64,000 nucleotides of DNA from Roseibium sp. HPY-6 (lineage in GTDB: Bacteria > Pseudomonadota > Alphaproteobacteria > Rhizobiales > Stappiaceae), in assembly GCF_040530035.1 (NCBI RefSeq), contig NZ_JBEWCD010000005.1:1-64000 (forward strand), given 5' to 3'. The translations under genes and the position numbers were made by a program. The notes beneath the pieces were generated by a model, which ran no database searches, had not been told where the DNA came from, and saw only the letters and a list, made by a program, of their open reading frames with translations. Shown one piece after another: positions 25,211 through 34,485 of the stretch (positions are counted from its first letter, which is position 1; each line of letters starts with the position of its first letter).

Positions 25211-26593
25211 GTGAGACACGTAGCGGTCATAGATATTGGCAAGACGAACGCCAAGGTTGGCGCGGTGGATGCGGTCGAAGGCACCGAAATCGACATCGCG
25301 ACACAGCCGAACGTCGTTCTGGCAGAGCCACCCTATCCGCATTACGACCTTGAAGGGCTTTGGCGCTTCATCATCGCAGTACTGGCAGAGCAGAACACGA
25401 AACACGGGATCGATGCGATCTCAATCGCGACGCATGGCGCAAGCGTGGTTCTCCTGGATGACGAAGGCAACCTGGCAGCTCCGATGCTGGACTATGAGTA
25501 CGCCGGGCCTGATGAATCGTCGGCAGGCTATGAGGCCATTCGCCCCGACTTTCAGGAAACAGGGTCGCCCCGTCTTGCACTGGGTCTCAATGCAGGTGCC
25601 CAGATCTACTGGCAACTTCGCCAGGATGCTGGCCTGAAGGATCGGATCGCCAGCGTGGTCACGTATCCCCAATACTGGTCCTTCAAGTTGACGGGTGTGC
25701 GGCACACGGAAATGACCTCACTTGGCGCGCATACCGACCTGTGGAACCCGCAGGAGCGCCGCTTCTCGTCGCTGGTCCACCGGTTGGGTATTGAGAACAA
25801 GATGGCGCCCGCCCGAATTGCGGCCAACTGCATGAATGGTTTGAAGCCGGAGATTGCCGCTCTCACGGGACTGCGGGCTGGCATTCCGGTTGCGAGCGGC
25901 ATTCACGACTCGAATGCATCGCTCTATCCCTACCTTCGCGCGCTGAAAGGGTCTTTTTCAGTCGTGTCGACCGGGACATGGGTGATCTCGTTTGCTGTTG
26001 GCGGTCAAAAGACGGAGCTGTCTCCTGAACGCGATACTTTGTTGAATGTGAACGCGTTCGGAGATCCCGTCCCGTCTGCACGGTTCATGGGGGGACGAGA
26101 GTTCGACCAAGTGATGCAGGACGGCGTCCGTCAGGCCTCCGATAAGGATGTGTCACGCGTTCTGGCCAATCAGATCCAGCTTTACCCGGCCGTAGATCCT
26201 CTGTCGGGACCGTTTCGGGGCGCCCGGGCAGGCTGGAACATCGACGATAGTTCCCTCTCTGATGGTGAGCGGTATGCGGCCGCCTCCTTCTACCTTGCGC
26301 TGGTAACGAGCAAGTGCCTGGACCTGATCGGCGCTGAGGGGCCGACGATCGTGGAGGGTCCGTTCGCCAGGAACGACCTATTCATGAAGATGCTTGAGGT
26401 CGCCAGCGGGCGCGTCGCTGAAGGCTCGAAAGTCTCTACAACGGGCACAGGTCTCGGGGCCGCCTTGCTGGTCTCGGACACTTTGAAAAATCCTGTTGAA
26501 CCGCCAGACGCGTGCGCCGTTCTTAACTCAGATTCATCGTATCTCGATTATGCACAAAACTGGTTCCAACAGGTTGCCACGAGACAGTCATGA
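25211..26593 (+). CDS. FGGY-family carbohydrate kinase (fuculokinase/rhamnulokinase-like)
   Basis: A 460-aa FGGY kinase distinct from the one at 17868. The N-terminal motif VIDIGKTNAKVG is at residues 6-17, the central catalytic-type Asp lies in ASGIHDSNASLYPYL near 229-243, and the ATP-site region is VEGPFARNDLFMKMLEV near 381-397. The IGKTN form of the phosphate motif is usual in L-fuculo-/rhamnulokinase-like members. It starts with GTG at 25211, preceded by AGGAG at 25201. It is divergent from the GntR gene and probably belongs to its regulon. Confidence 0.86.
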   Translation: MRHVAVIDIGKTNAKVGAVDAVEGTEIDIATQPNVVLAEPPYPHYDLEGLWRFIIAVLAEQNTKHGIDAISIATHGASVVLLDDEGNLAAPMLDYEYAGPDESSAGYEAIRPDFQETGSPRLALGLNAGAQIYWQLRQDAGLKDRIASVVTYPQYWSFKLTGVRHTEMTSLGAHTDLWNPQERRFSSLVHRLGIENKMAPARIAANCMNGLKPEIAALTGLRAGIPVASGIHDSNASLYPYLRALKGSFSVVSTGTWVISFAVGGQKTELSPERDTLLNVNAFGDPVPSARFMGGREFDQVMQDGVRQASDKDVSRVLANQIQLYPAVDPLSGPFRGARAGWNIDDSSLSDGERYAAASFYLALVTSKCLDLIGAEGPTIVEGPFARNDLFMKMLEVASGRVAEGSKVSTTGTGLGAALLVSDTLKNPVEPPDACAVLNSDSSYLDYAQNWFQQVATRQS

Positions 26594-26691
26594 TGTGAGA
26601 TTTGTTTTGGTGTGTATTCGTTTTGTCATTGATCACTGATTGGGGTCTCAGGCTTTAACTGATTTTGTAACCGTCGCATCGACGACAATGC

Positions 26692-27573
26692 CTAAAGATC
26701 CACCGTGCTGCGAATATGATCATTGATGGCGCCTGCGGTGGTCCACCACACAAGGTCGCCGGAATTGGCCTGCATATATCGAAGTGCGCGCTCAAGGTGT
26801 TTGATCCTGTGCGGATGGCCCATCAGATAACCGTGGAGCGCTATTCCCATGACAAGCGGGCGGGTTCTTGCCTCCTCCAGCAGAACGTCGAATGCATCGA
26901 TGATCATGTCCGCAAACTCATTCCCTTCGCGTTTGCGTCCAACGATCTGAGGTATGTCGTTCAGTTCCTGCGGGTAAGGAATTGACAAAATGCGCCCGGA
27001 GCGCGTTGTCATCCAGGTCGGCTGGTCGTCGTGGCACCAGTCCAGAAGATACTCGTATCCGGCTTCCTGCAGCAGATCCGGCGTGACATGGCTTTGAGAT
27101 ATCCACGGCCCCAGCCAGCCTTTCGGGTTTTGACCATGTTGCGCCGCCAGGATCTCGGTTGACTGTTCGATGAGCCTTCTCTCTTCATCTTCAGACAAGG
27201 TTCCCTGCCGCTCGGCATTTGTGCGTCCATGGCCGGCGATCTCGTCTCCCCTAGCGGCAAATGCGTCGGCAAGTCCCGGTGCCTCGGTGTAGATTTCCGA
27301 GTTGACCAAGGCCGTGCAGGGCAGAGCCAGGCGGTTGAACAGCGCAAGCAGGCGCGGTGCGCCCACCCTGTTGCCGTAATCGCGCCAGGCGAAATTCAGA
27401 ACGTCGGGCTGCAGGCCGCCCGGGGCAAGTTCAGCCCCCAGTCCTTCACCGAACGAAAACACTTCCAGGTTCATGCCGAGATACACCGCAAGGCGTCGGC
27501 CGCCCGGCCAATCGTAATCTGCCCGGTTTTGTATCTGGCTGAATTCATAACGACCGTGACGAACGATCCCCAT
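26692..27573 (-). CDS. Polysaccharide-deacetylase-fold protein (PuuE-like)
   Basis: A 293-aa NodB-fold protein like PuuE-type allantoinases and related amidohydrolases, which act on C-N bonds in small molecules rather than on polysaccharides. Features include NLEVFSFGEG near residues 31-40, EIAGHGRTNAERQG near 108-121, GWLGPWISQS near 146-155 and MGIALHGYLMGHPHRI near 240-255. The metal-binding Asp of true chitin deacetylases is not obvious. There is no signal peptide, so it is cytoplasmic. I chose the ATG at 27573 (MGIVRHGRYEFS), typical of the family start, over one at 27642. It is divergent from the TRAP transporter operon and may process its cargo. Confidence 0.8.
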   Translation of the reverse strand: MGIVRHGRYEFSQIQNRADYDWPGGRRLAVYLGMNLEVFSFGEGLGAELAPGGLQPDVLNFAWRDYGNRVGAPRLLALFNRLALPCTALVNSEIYTEAPGLADAFAARGDEIAGHGRTNAERQGTLSEDEERRLIEQSTEILAAQHGQNPKGWLGPWISQSHVTPDLLQEAGYEYLLDWCHDDQPTWMTTRSGRILSIPYPQELNDIPQIVGRKREGNEFADMIIDAFDVLLEEARTRPLVMGIALHGYLMGHPHRIKHLERALRYMQANSGDLVWWTTAGAINDHIRSTVDL

Positions 27574-27698
27574 CCTGCTCAGTCCCTTCGCTTTCGTCTT
27601 ACGCTGCCTATCGCCCGACCAAAAGGCATATTTTCTGCACAAAGAATCAGCAAAAAAGCTTCGGTATCAAAAAATAGGCACAATCACTATTGATTTGG

Positions 27699-27710
27699 AT
27701 TGCATACAAT
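27699..27710. promoter_or_regulatory. Candidate GntR operator in TRAP promoter, site 1
   Basis: ATTGCATACAAT is nearly palindromic and matches the TNGTNTACNA style of FCD-type GntR operators. It lies in the 212-bp gap between the PuuE-like gene and dctP. A second copy (ATTGTATACGAT) lies 62 bp downstream, centre to centre. The regulator encoded at 30935-31597 at the end of the TRAP operon is the likely binder. Confidence 0.5.
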
Positions 27711-27760
27711 TTATTTCAACGCTAGTGCAAAAATCAGAAAACATTGCAAAAACGCCTTTG

Positions 27761-27772
27761 ATTGTATACGAT
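27761..27772. promoter_or_regulatory. Candidate GntR operator in TRAP promoter, site 2
   Basis: ATTGTATACGAT sits 13 bp before the dctP ATG, immediately upstream of the AGGAG ribosome site. Its arms match site 1 (ATTGCATACAAT) at 10 of 12 positions. Binding to both sites could loop or block the promoter. Confidence 0.5.
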
Positions 27773-27785
27773 CAGGAGACAAATC

Positions 27786-28868
27786 ATGGATAGACGTTCG
27801 TTTCTCACGACGGCCGGTGTCGCCGGTGCAGCCACACTTGCTGCCCCAGCTGTTGCACGGGCCAGCTCAATTGAATGGAAGATGACGACGGCTTTTCCCG
27901 CAGGTCAGCCGTTCTATTCGACGGGCCCGGGCTCCCTTTCCGACTTTGCCGATCGCGTCCGCGCCATGTCCGGCGGCCGGCTCGATATCCAGGTATATAA
28001 CGGCGGTGAACTGGTGCCGGCCTTTGAAGGGTTTGACGCCGTACGCCAGGGCATCGTCCAGATGAACGGCTGGGTCAGCTATTTCGGAGCAGGCAAGGTG
28101 CCGGCCGCCCAGTTCTTTGGCGCTGTTCCCTTCGGCATGTCCACGCAGGGCCAGAACGCCTGGTTCTATATCGGTGACGGCATCAAGCTCTGGAATGAAG
28201 TCTATGAACCCCTCGGTCTGGTGGCGATGCCCATCGGCGCAACCGGGGTGCAGATGACCGGCTGGTTCAACAAGGAAATCAACTCGATCGACGACATGAA
28301 GGGTTTGCGGCTGCGCATTCCGGGCCTCGCCGGCAAGGCTTACTCGCGCATTGGTGTCGACGTGAAGGTTTTGCCTGGCGGTGAGATCTTCCCGGCCCTG
28401 GAACGCGGTGTGATCGATGCTGCGGAGTGGGTTGGCCCGGCGCAGGATAAGATCCTGGGTTTGAACAAGGCCGCCAAATACTACTACACGACCGGCTGGC
28501 ATGAGCCGACCACGGTCACCGAGCTCACGATCAACAAAGCGGCGTGGGATACGCTTGATGCGGAACTGCAGGCGATTGTCACCAACGCGGCCGCAGCCTG
28601 CAACGTAATTTCGCACAGCTGGGGTGAAGCCAACAACGCCGCAGCCTTGAAGGAGTTTGCTGCATCCGGAACGGAACTGCGCACGCTTCCAACCGAGGTC
28701 GTTGAATCGCTCCGTGTCGAAATGGATGCCGTCTATGCAGAAATGGGTGCTGCCGATCCGCTCTTCAAAAAGGTGATGGACAACTACTTCGCCTTCAAGG
28801 CGGAGCATGATGTCTGGGCAGATGGTTCAGAGAAGGTCTGGCACTCCGAATTGCGCACCGCGTCATAA
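27786..28868 (+). CDS. dctP: TRAP transporter solute-binding protein (DctP family)
   Basis: A 360-aa periplasmic binding protein of the TAXI/DctP type. It starts MDRRSFLTTAGVAGAATLAAPAVARASS, a Tat-like signal (DRRSFL) with cleavage near ARA-S. I chose the ATG at 27786 because CAGGAG precedes it by the right distance and the earlier ATG at 27762 adds eight residues outside the signal. The conserved central Arg region LRLRIPGLAGKAYSRIG (near residues 177-193) binds the ligand carboxylate in this family. It heads the dctP-dctQ-dctM operon; the ligand is most likely an organic or keto/sugar acid. Confidence 0.92.
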   Translation: MDRRSFLTTAGVAGAATLAAPAVARASSIEWKMTTAFPAGQPFYSTGPGSLSDFADRVRAMSGGRLDIQVYNGGELVPAFEGFDAVRQGIVQMNGWVSYFGAGKVPAAQFFGAVPFGMSTQGQNAWFYIGDGIKLWNEVYEPLGLVAMPIGATGVQMTGWFNKEINSIDDMKGLRLRIPGLAGKAYSRIGVDVKVLPGGEIFPALERGVIDAAEWVGPAQDKILGLNKAAKYYYTTGWHEPTTVTELTINKAAWDTLDAELQAIVTNAAAACNVISHSWGEANNAAALKEFAASGTELRTLPTEVVESLRVEMDAVYAEMGAADPLFKKVMDNYFAFKAEHDVWADGSEKVWHSELRTAS

Positions 28869-28891
28869 GAAACCTTCTGACACGCAACCAG

Positions 28892-28916
28892 ATCCAGCCG
28901 CGGCGCGCGGCTGGAT
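28892..28916 (+). terminator. Hairpin after dctP
   Basis: A perfect 11-bp stem (28892-28902 and 28906-28916) with a 3-nt loop is followed by TTTC. It lies between dctP and dctQ, and is probably a partial terminator or mRNA-stabilising stem that keeps binding-protein levels above permease levels. Confidence 0.65.
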
Positions 28917-28943
28917 TTTCATTCTCAAATATCAAGTATCTCC

Positions 28944-29450
28944 ATGACGATTGCCCTGAAGTTCGCCGATTTCATCGATGCCATGACACGCATAATTTCG
29001 CGTATCGCTTCCGCATTGTTGCTGTTCATGGTTGGCCTGGTTTTCTTCAACGTTGCCGGTCGATATGTGTTCGGCAATGCATCTGTCTGGATGCAGGAAT
29101 TGGAGTGGCATCTCCTCGTGCCGATCGCGCTTCTCGGCATCATCGTTCTGATGCTTGAGAATGGCCATGTTCGCGTTGATATGGTGTATGACAAGCTCGG
29201 TTCGCGAGCCCGTCGCTGGATCGATCTGGTGTCCATGCTGCTCGGCGCTGCGGTCTCCGTGCTTTTCATCAAATACTCAATGGGCTTCGTCGACAGCTCG
29301 TTCTCCCTTCTGGAAGGGTCACCCGATCCGGGCGGGTTGCCGGGGCGATGGCTGCTCAAGGGCTTTATTCCGTTTGCCTTTGCGCTGCTTGCACTGCAAT
29401 GCCTTGCGAACGCCGTCCGTCATGCCGCCGCACTGAGGAGTGGTGCCTGA
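28944..29450 (+). CDS. dctQ: TRAP transporter small permease (DctQ family)
   Basis: A 168-aa inner-membrane protein with four spans (near residues 19-39, 53-72, 92-110 and 133-155), the layout of DctQ subunits. The conserved segment FFNVAGRYVFGNASVWMQELEWHLLV is near residues 34-59. It forms the small membrane subunit of the sodium-driven TRAP importer and its stop codon overlaps the dctM start by one base. Confidence 0.9.
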   Translation: MTIALKFADFIDAMTRIISRIASALLLFMVGLVFFNVAGRYVFGNASVWMQELEWHLLVPIALLGIIVLMLENGHVRVDMVYDKLGSRARRWIDLVSMLLGAAVSVLFIKYSMGFVDSSFSLLEGSPDPGGLPGRWLLKGFIPFAFALLALQCLANAVRHAAALRSGA

Positions 29451-30775
29451 TGCCCATGATGGAACTGTTGGCAATTGGCCTTATCCTGGGCTTCATGCTC
29501 CTGCTTCTGGCGGGTATTCCGGTCGGCATCGGAATTGCGGTGGCGGGCTTTGTCTTCGGCTGGATGGGGTTCGGCGACTTTCTCTTCAATCTGACACCGT
29601 CCCGGATTTACGGGGTCGTGACCAAATACGAATTCATTGCCATTCCTCTGTTTGTCTTCATGGGCGTGATGCTTGAAAAATCGCGCGTTGCCGAAGACAT
29701 GCTGGAAGTTGTCGGCCGTCTTTCCGGACGACTAAATGGTGGAATGGCAATTGCGCTCATCATCGTTGGTGTGCTGATGGGGGCCTCGACCGGCATCGTC
29801 GGCGCGACTGTCGCGACGCTCACCATGTTGACGCTGCCGGTGTTGCTCCGGCGCGGTTACGATGGCGGCCTTGCATCCGGTGCCATTTGCGCTTCGGGCA
29901 CATTGGGCCAGATCATTCCTCCGTCCCTGGTGCTCATACTGCTGGCCGATATCATGGGAGAAAGCGTCGGCACGCTGTTCGCCGCCGCCATGATGCCCGG
30001 GTTGATGCTTGCGGGTCTCTACGTCGCTTTCATTCTGATCTACGGAAAAATGCGCCCGGACCTGATGCCGGCCCTGCCGGCTGAGGAGCGATCCGACCTG
30101 ACCGGCTGGCCCCTTGCCATCAAGGCGGTGCAATCGCTTGCCCCGCCGCTGGTCCTCGTTGGCGGTGTGCTTGGATCGATCATTGGCGGGATTGCCGCTC
30201 CAACCGAAGCGGCCAGTGTCGGGGCCGTATTTGCTATCCTGATCGCCGCTCTCTACGGACGTCTGCGCTTGTCGATGATTTGGGAAGCAGCCCAAGGCAC
30301 CCTGCGAATCTCGGCGATGATCTTTTTCATCCTTGTCGCGGCGCAGGTTTTTGCCATCGCCTTTCGGGGCCTCGACGGCGAAGATCTCGTCAAGGACATG
30401 CTCTACATCCTGCCGGGTGGCGAGATCGGAGCCCTTCTGTTCCTGATGGTTCTGCTCTTCGTTCTCGGCTTCTTCCTCGAATGGATCGAAATCAGCTATA
30501 TCGCCCTACCACTGTTGCTGCCCTTCTTCGTGGAACAAGGCACCGACATGGTCTGGCTGGCGGCCCTGATTGCGCTGAACCTGCAAACGTCCTTCCTGAC
30601 GCCGCCCTTCGGGTGGGCGCTTTTCTTTTTGAAAGGGGCTGCGCCTCCGGGGGTCACCACGACCATGATCTATCGAGGCGTGCTTCCCTTCATCGCCATT
30701 CAGGCCATCGCTCTTGCGCTTTTGTTTGGCTTTCCGTCAATAGCAACCTGGCTACCGCAGGCAATCGGTTGGTAA
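29450..30775 (+). CDS. dctM: TRAP transporter large permease (DctM family)
   Basis: A 441-aa inner-membrane protein with about 12 spans, the ion-coupled transport subunit. Typical stretches include AIPLFVFMGVMLEKSRVAEDML near residues 65-86, GATVATLTMLTLPVLLRRGYD and SGTLGQIIPPSLVLILLAD, the conserved hairpin region. The ATG at 29450 begins MPMMELLAIGLILGF and is preceded by GAGGAG; an upstream in-frame ATG lies inside dctQ and gives a non-membrane extension. It completes the TRAP transporter. Confidence 0.92.
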   Translation: MPMMELLAIGLILGFMLLLLAGIPVGIGIAVAGFVFGWMGFGDFLFNLTPSRIYGVVTKYEFIAIPLFVFMGVMLEKSRVAEDMLEVVGRLSGRLNGGMAIALIIVGVLMGASTGIVGATVATLTMLTLPVLLRRGYDGGLASGAICASGTLGQIIPPSLVLILLADIMGESVGTLFAAAMMPGLMLAGLYVAFILIYGKMRPDLMPALPAEERSDLTGWPLAIKAVQSLAPPLVLVGGVLGSIIGGIAAPTEAASVGAVFAILIAALYGRLRLSMIWEAAQGTLRISAMIFFILVAAQVFAIAFRGLDGEDLVKDMLYILPGGEIGALLFLMVLLFVLGFFLEWIEISYIALPLLLPFFVEQGTDMVWLAALIALNLQTSFLTPPFGWALFFLKGAAPPGVTTTMIYRGVLPFIAIQAIALALLFGFPSIATWLPQAIGW

Positions 30776-30934
30776 TGGTATCGTCAGGAACACGCTTTCC
30801 GTCACAGCGGCATCCGGTGCTGGGACGCTAAGAGGTTGCCAAAGATGGTAACAAAACCGGCGGTCAGAAGACTGGACTTGCAACGTTATGGTATTCATGC
30901 GGACGCTTAGACCGATCTGCGCATTCAGCTGAAC

Positions 30935-31597
30935 GTGCAACTGACAAGAGGTGACAAGGCTTTGAAGGGTGTACACAGCGCAATGATCTCCGAAGCGCTG
31001 GAGGACGAGATCGTCCGGGGGAGCCTGGCACCCGGTACACGGCTGAGCGAGGCTGCGATCGCAGAGCGTTTTGGTGTGTCGCGAACCCCCGTCCGTGAAG
31101 CCTTGCAAACCATTGTATCCCGCTCACTGGCGGAGCGCTCGCCGTATAAAGGCGTTATCGTGCGCAGTTTTGACGCCGCGCGGCTTGGATCGATGTTTGA
31201 GGCCATGGCGGAGATGGAGGCCACATGCGGCGGACTTGCGGCCCGAAGGATTTCGCAGGATGATCTTAGCCGCCTGCAGGCCATGCATGGTCGCATGACG
31301 GAGTTTGCCGCCAACAAGGCTTTCCGGGAATACGAGGCTATGAACCTCGATTTTCACTCGCTCATTTATGAGGCGAGCGGCAATGTCGATTTGGCCGAAA
31401 TGGCGTCCGAGTTGCGGCTGAAGCTGGCGCCTTACCGGAAATCGCAACTTTTCCAAGTCGATCGCCTCAGAGATTCGAACCACGAACATGAGTTGATCGT
31501 TCGTTTGCTCAGCGCTGGAAACAAGCCGGGCGTGGAAGAGGCGTTGCGCGCACATTTGCATGGCGCCCGCCGCGCTGCGCTGAAAGTGCGCGAATAA
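30935..31597 (+). CDS. GntR-family regulator with FCD domain
   Basis: A 220-aa FCD-type GntR regulator. The winged helix covers about residues 10-75 (RLSEAAIAERFGVSRTPVREALQTIVSRSLAERSPYKGVIV) and the FCD domain follows. It lies 159 bp downstream of dctM on the same strand and probably controls the TRAP genes through the two ATTGYATACRAT-type sites at 27699 and 27761. The start is uncertain: the GTG at 30935 has no clear ribosome site, while AGAGGTGA lies before an in-frame TTG at 30962. Confidence 0.87.
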   Translation: MQLTRGDKALKGVHSAMISEALEDEIVRGSLAPGTRLSEAAIAERFGVSRTPVREALQTIVSRSLAERSPYKGVIVRSFDAARLGSMFEAMAEMEATCGGLAARRISQDDLSRLQAMHGRMTEFAANKAFREYEAMNLDFHSLIYEASGNVDLAEMASELRLKLAPYRKSQLFQVDRLRDSNHEHELIVRLLSAGNKPGVEEALRAHLHGARRAALKVRE

Positions 31598-31661
31598 GTT
31601 TCTGCGTCTTTCCAAGCGAGCCGCCAATACAGCTATCGTTTTGGCAATTCCTTGTGTGCTG

Positions 31662-31691
31662 AAAAAAAACGCCGCCCAAAAGGGGGCGGCG
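31662..31691 (-). terminator. Rho-independent terminator of the chemoreceptor gene
   Basis: On the minus strand, CGCCGCCC and its complement form an 8-bp GC stem with a short CCTTTT loop, followed by eight T (seen as the A run at 31662-31669). This is a textbook intrinsic terminator for the chemoreceptor gene, which ends at 31754. It could also end the convergent GntR transcript less efficiently. Confidence 0.85.
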
Positions 31692-31753
31692 CGTTGTTGA
31701 TGGGAGCGACTTTGACGACAGGTCCGGGGCCGAATAGCTGTCCGCGATCCTCG

Positions 31754-33394
31754 CTAGGCCGAAGCCACCTGTTGGAGGAAGTCGTCAATTCGCTCAGCGA
31801 GTTCGCGGGTGTTTTGCGCAACCTCAGTGGAAGCCAATGAGACGTTGCCGGCGGAATGAGACGTTTCTTCAACCGCTGACTTCACGCCGGTCATGTTTTC
31901 GCTGATTTCGCGTGTGCCCGACGCAACATCCTGAATTGAGCTGCTGATTTCCGCGGTTGCTGATCCTTGCTGCTCAAGCGCCTCGGTGATGGAACTCGTG
32001 AACTCGTTGACCTTGAACATGATGTTCGCGATTTCCTCGATCGCCACGACCGAGTCTGTGGAGGCCGACTGGATCGCATTGATCTGCGCCGAGATCTCTT
32101 CGGTGGCCTTTGAGGTCTGGGTTGCCAACTCCTTGACCTCTGCTGCAACAACAGCAAAGCCGCGCCCGGCTTCCCCTGCGCGCGCAGCTTCGATCGTTGC
32201 GTTCAGGGCCAGCAGGTTGGTCTGCTCCGCGATTTCCTGGATGAGCTGAAGAACGGCACCGATCTTCTGGGCAGAAGACGCCAGGCTCGAAACCTGTTCG
32301 TTCGCCGACGTTGCTTTTGCATTTGCCGAAGAGACAACATCGCTCGTTTCGGCGATCTGACGGGATATTTCCGCAATGGAGGCGGACAGTTCTTCGGATG
32401 CCGACGCAACGGTTTGTACGTTGCCGTAAGCCTGTTCCGTTGCGACCGCGACGGACGCCGTGCGCTCCGTATTGCCGGTCGAGAGGTCCATAAGCAAATC
32501 GGACGTGTTTTTCATGTTGTCGGTTGACTGCGTAACCGGTTCGAGGAGACGCTGTGAATCATCGCGGAAGGCTGAAATCAGTTCTTCCAGACCTGCCTGG
32601 CGGCGGCGTTCATTTTCAATGTTCTGTTGTTGCTCTTCCTCAAGTTCCCGCTGGCGCAGGCCATTGTCCCTGAAGACTTCGACCGTACGTGCCATCTGAC
32701 CCATCTCGTCCACTCTTGCAACGTATGGGATGTCGATGTCGTAGTTGCCGGATGAAAGAACATTCATGGTGTCAGACAATCGGCCAATCTGACCAGTAAT
32801 TCTGCGTATCAGGGCCACGAGCACGATTGAGACGGCAAGAACAGCAACGAGCGTTATCGTCAATGCCGTTACAAAGGCCTCGCTCCGCGCCTGCTCGATC
32901 CCCGCAATGTCGAAGCCCACATAAATGAAACCGAGTGTTTCGCCACCGTCGTTGTTTCCGCGGACAATTGGCTTAATGCCAATCTGGAAGTCCGCGTCGG
33001 CCACAAACGCCGTTTCGGCAAGTGCGTTTTCACCGCGCATGTTTTCAGGAATTCGCGACACCAGAGCGTCGGCATCGACCTCCTGATCGCTTTCGCGCAT
33101 CAGAGAGGAAAAGGTGCTTCCGTCTGTCTCCTGGACAACCGCCCAGGCGAAATTCCTGTTGTCGAGCAACGGTGCCAGCAGGCTGTCGGCCAGATCCTGG
33201 TCAAAGTCCCAGATTGCGCTTGCCAACGCTTCGTTGGTCAGGCTGGTGCTCATGCTGATCTGCTGCTCGAAAGCATTTTGAACAGCCGAAACGCGTTGCG
33301 AAGACGTGATAAAGGCGAACGAGACAAAAGCGACCGCAACGACCACAACGATTGGCACCGTAGTGGTGAATTTCACAGATTGCCAAAACTTCAT
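31754..33394 (-). CDS. Methyl-accepting chemotaxis protein
   Basis: A 546-aa inner-membrane chemoreceptor. Membrane span 1 is near residues 13-30, a periplasmic sensor of about 150 residues follows (single-Cache-like by size and by the ending [13 protein letters not shown]), span 2 is near 183-200, then HAMP and the long signalling coiled coil. The highly conserved hairpin tip [31 protein letters not shown] lies near 390-420, which binds CheW and CheA. No C-terminal CheR-tethering pentapeptide is seen. It is transcribed away from the orphan periplasmic binding protein at 33637, which may present ligand to it. Confidence 0.93.
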   Translation of the reverse strand: MKFWQSVKFTTTVPIVVVVAVAFVSFAFITSSQRVSAVQNAFEQQISMSTSLTNEALASAIWDFDQDLADSLLAPLLDNRNFAWAVVQETDGSTFSSLMRESDQEVDADALVSRIPENMRGENALAETAFVADADFQIGIKPIVRGNNDGGETLGFIYVGFDIAGIEQARSEAFVTALTITLVAVLAVSIVLVALIRRITGQIGRLSDTMNVLSSGNYDIDIPYVARVDEMGQMARTVEVFRDNGLRQRELEEEQQQNIENERRRQAGLEELISAFRDDSQRLLEPVTQSTDNMKNTSDLLMDLSTGNTERTASVAVATEQAYGNVQTVASASEELSASIAEISRQIAETSDVVSSANAKATSANEQVSSLASSAQKIGAVLQLIQEIAEQTNLLALNATIEAARAGEAGRGFAVVAAEVKELATQTSKATEEISAQINAIQSASTDSVVAIEEIANIMFKVNEFTSSITEALEQQGSATAEISSSIQDVASGTREISENMTGVKSAVEETSHSAGNVSLASTEVAQNTRELAERIDDFLQQVASA

Positions 33395-33636
33395 GGTGAC
33401 TCCCCAAAGGCGTTTCGTGGAATCTATCGGTCTCGTGCAAATTTTTTCTTAACTCAGGTTGCATTTGTCATGTGTTGACAAATCGTCAAAGCATTTCTGA
33501 CTTTTTTACCGATGACGTTACGTTTGGTTGCTGCAAAAGTTTTTTTAGATACTACGAAGAATTCCAAACTATTTTGTAAAACTCAATTTAACGAATTGAT
33601 ACTACCAGAATACTCGGGAACCACGAGGAGAAATGA

Positions 33637-34362
33637 ATGTTCAACATCAAATCCAACATTGTCGCAGCTGCAGCAATTCTTTGCTGTCTCATTGTTCCGG
33701 CCAAAGCCGAAACGTATAATTTTGTGCGCATTCAAGGTCTTGCGGAACAGGCTGTTGGCGAAGAACTGCTCAAGGAAGTCTATAAGAGAGCAGGTATCGA
33801 CATGACCATCGAAGCGATGCCTGGGAAGCGTGCGCTTGCGGAAGCCTCAGCGGGCCGCAAGGACGGCGAGACGCTCCGCGTTTATGCTCTGGGCGAGAAT
33901 GTCAAGTCGCTCATTCGCGTACCGACCCCCCTCTCGAGCCTTGAAACGGTCGCTTTCGCCAAAAACGACGGTGTGAACGGTGTGACGGCGGACAAGCTGG
34001 GCGACTACACAACCGCAGTTGTTGCCGGTGTTCTTCATACGGAGGCCATCACGAAAGGCCTGGACAACGTGAATGTGGTTCGCAGCCCTGAGCAGCTGTT
34101 CACGATCGTCTCCAAAGAACGTGCGCAACTTGCTCTGACCAGCAACCTGGACGGCCGTGCGGAACTCAAAAGAACCGGTCTGAATGACATCGTCATGCTG
34201 GAACCGGCGCTGAAAGAGCTGCCGCTCTATCACTACGTCCATGAATCCAAGGCGGACAAGCTGGTGCCCGTGATTGACAAGATCGTCAAGGAAATGACTG
34301 AGTCCGGTGAACTTGCTGAGCTTCGTGCAAAGCTGGAAGCCGACTATCTGGCAAATCAGTAA
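33637..34362 (+). CDS. Orphan periplasmic binding protein (type 2 fold)
   Basis: A 241-aa secreted protein with a signal peptide MFNIKSNIVAAAAILCCLIVPAKAE (cleavage near AKA-E). The rest resembles bacterial type-2 periplasmic binding proteins of the amino-acid/HisJ class (family 3): GKRALAEASAGRKDGETLRV, a mid-domain switch near GDYTTAVVAGVLHTEAI, and a C-terminal ELAELRAKLEADYL helix. GAGGAG lies before the ATG. No permease or ATPase genes adjoin it. It is divergent from the chemoreceptor gene, so a sensing role is possible. Confidence 0.75.
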   Translation: MFNIKSNIVAAAAILCCLIVPAKAETYNFVRIQGLAEQAVGEELLKEVYKRAGIDMTIEAMPGKRALAEASAGRKDGETLRVYALGENVKSLIRVPTPLSSLETVAFAKNDGVNGVTADKLGDYTTAVVAGVLHTEAITKGLDNVNVVRSPEQLFTIVSKERAQLALTSNLDGRAELKRTGLNDIVMLEPALKELPLYHYVHESKADKLVPVIDKIVKEMTESGELAELRAKLEADYLANQ

Positions 34363-34386
34363 CAGCTGGCCGTAAAAACCAGTCAA

Positions 34387-34419
34387 GTGCCTGCACAGTC
34401 CTGTGCGGGCGCTTTTTTT
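34387..34419 (+). terminator. Rho-independent terminator of the binding-protein gene
   Basis: A 12-bp stem (34387-34398 with 34401-34412, two G-T wobbles) has a minimal TC loop and is followed by seven T. It lies 25 bp after the orphan binding-protein gene and separates it from the convergent TCT operon. Confidence 0.85.
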
Positions 34420-34485
34420 GTGGGCTTCCAACCGGGCAGGTTTTCTTGTGCCGAGGCACGCGAGACCTGAGCCCATCGAGCAGTG

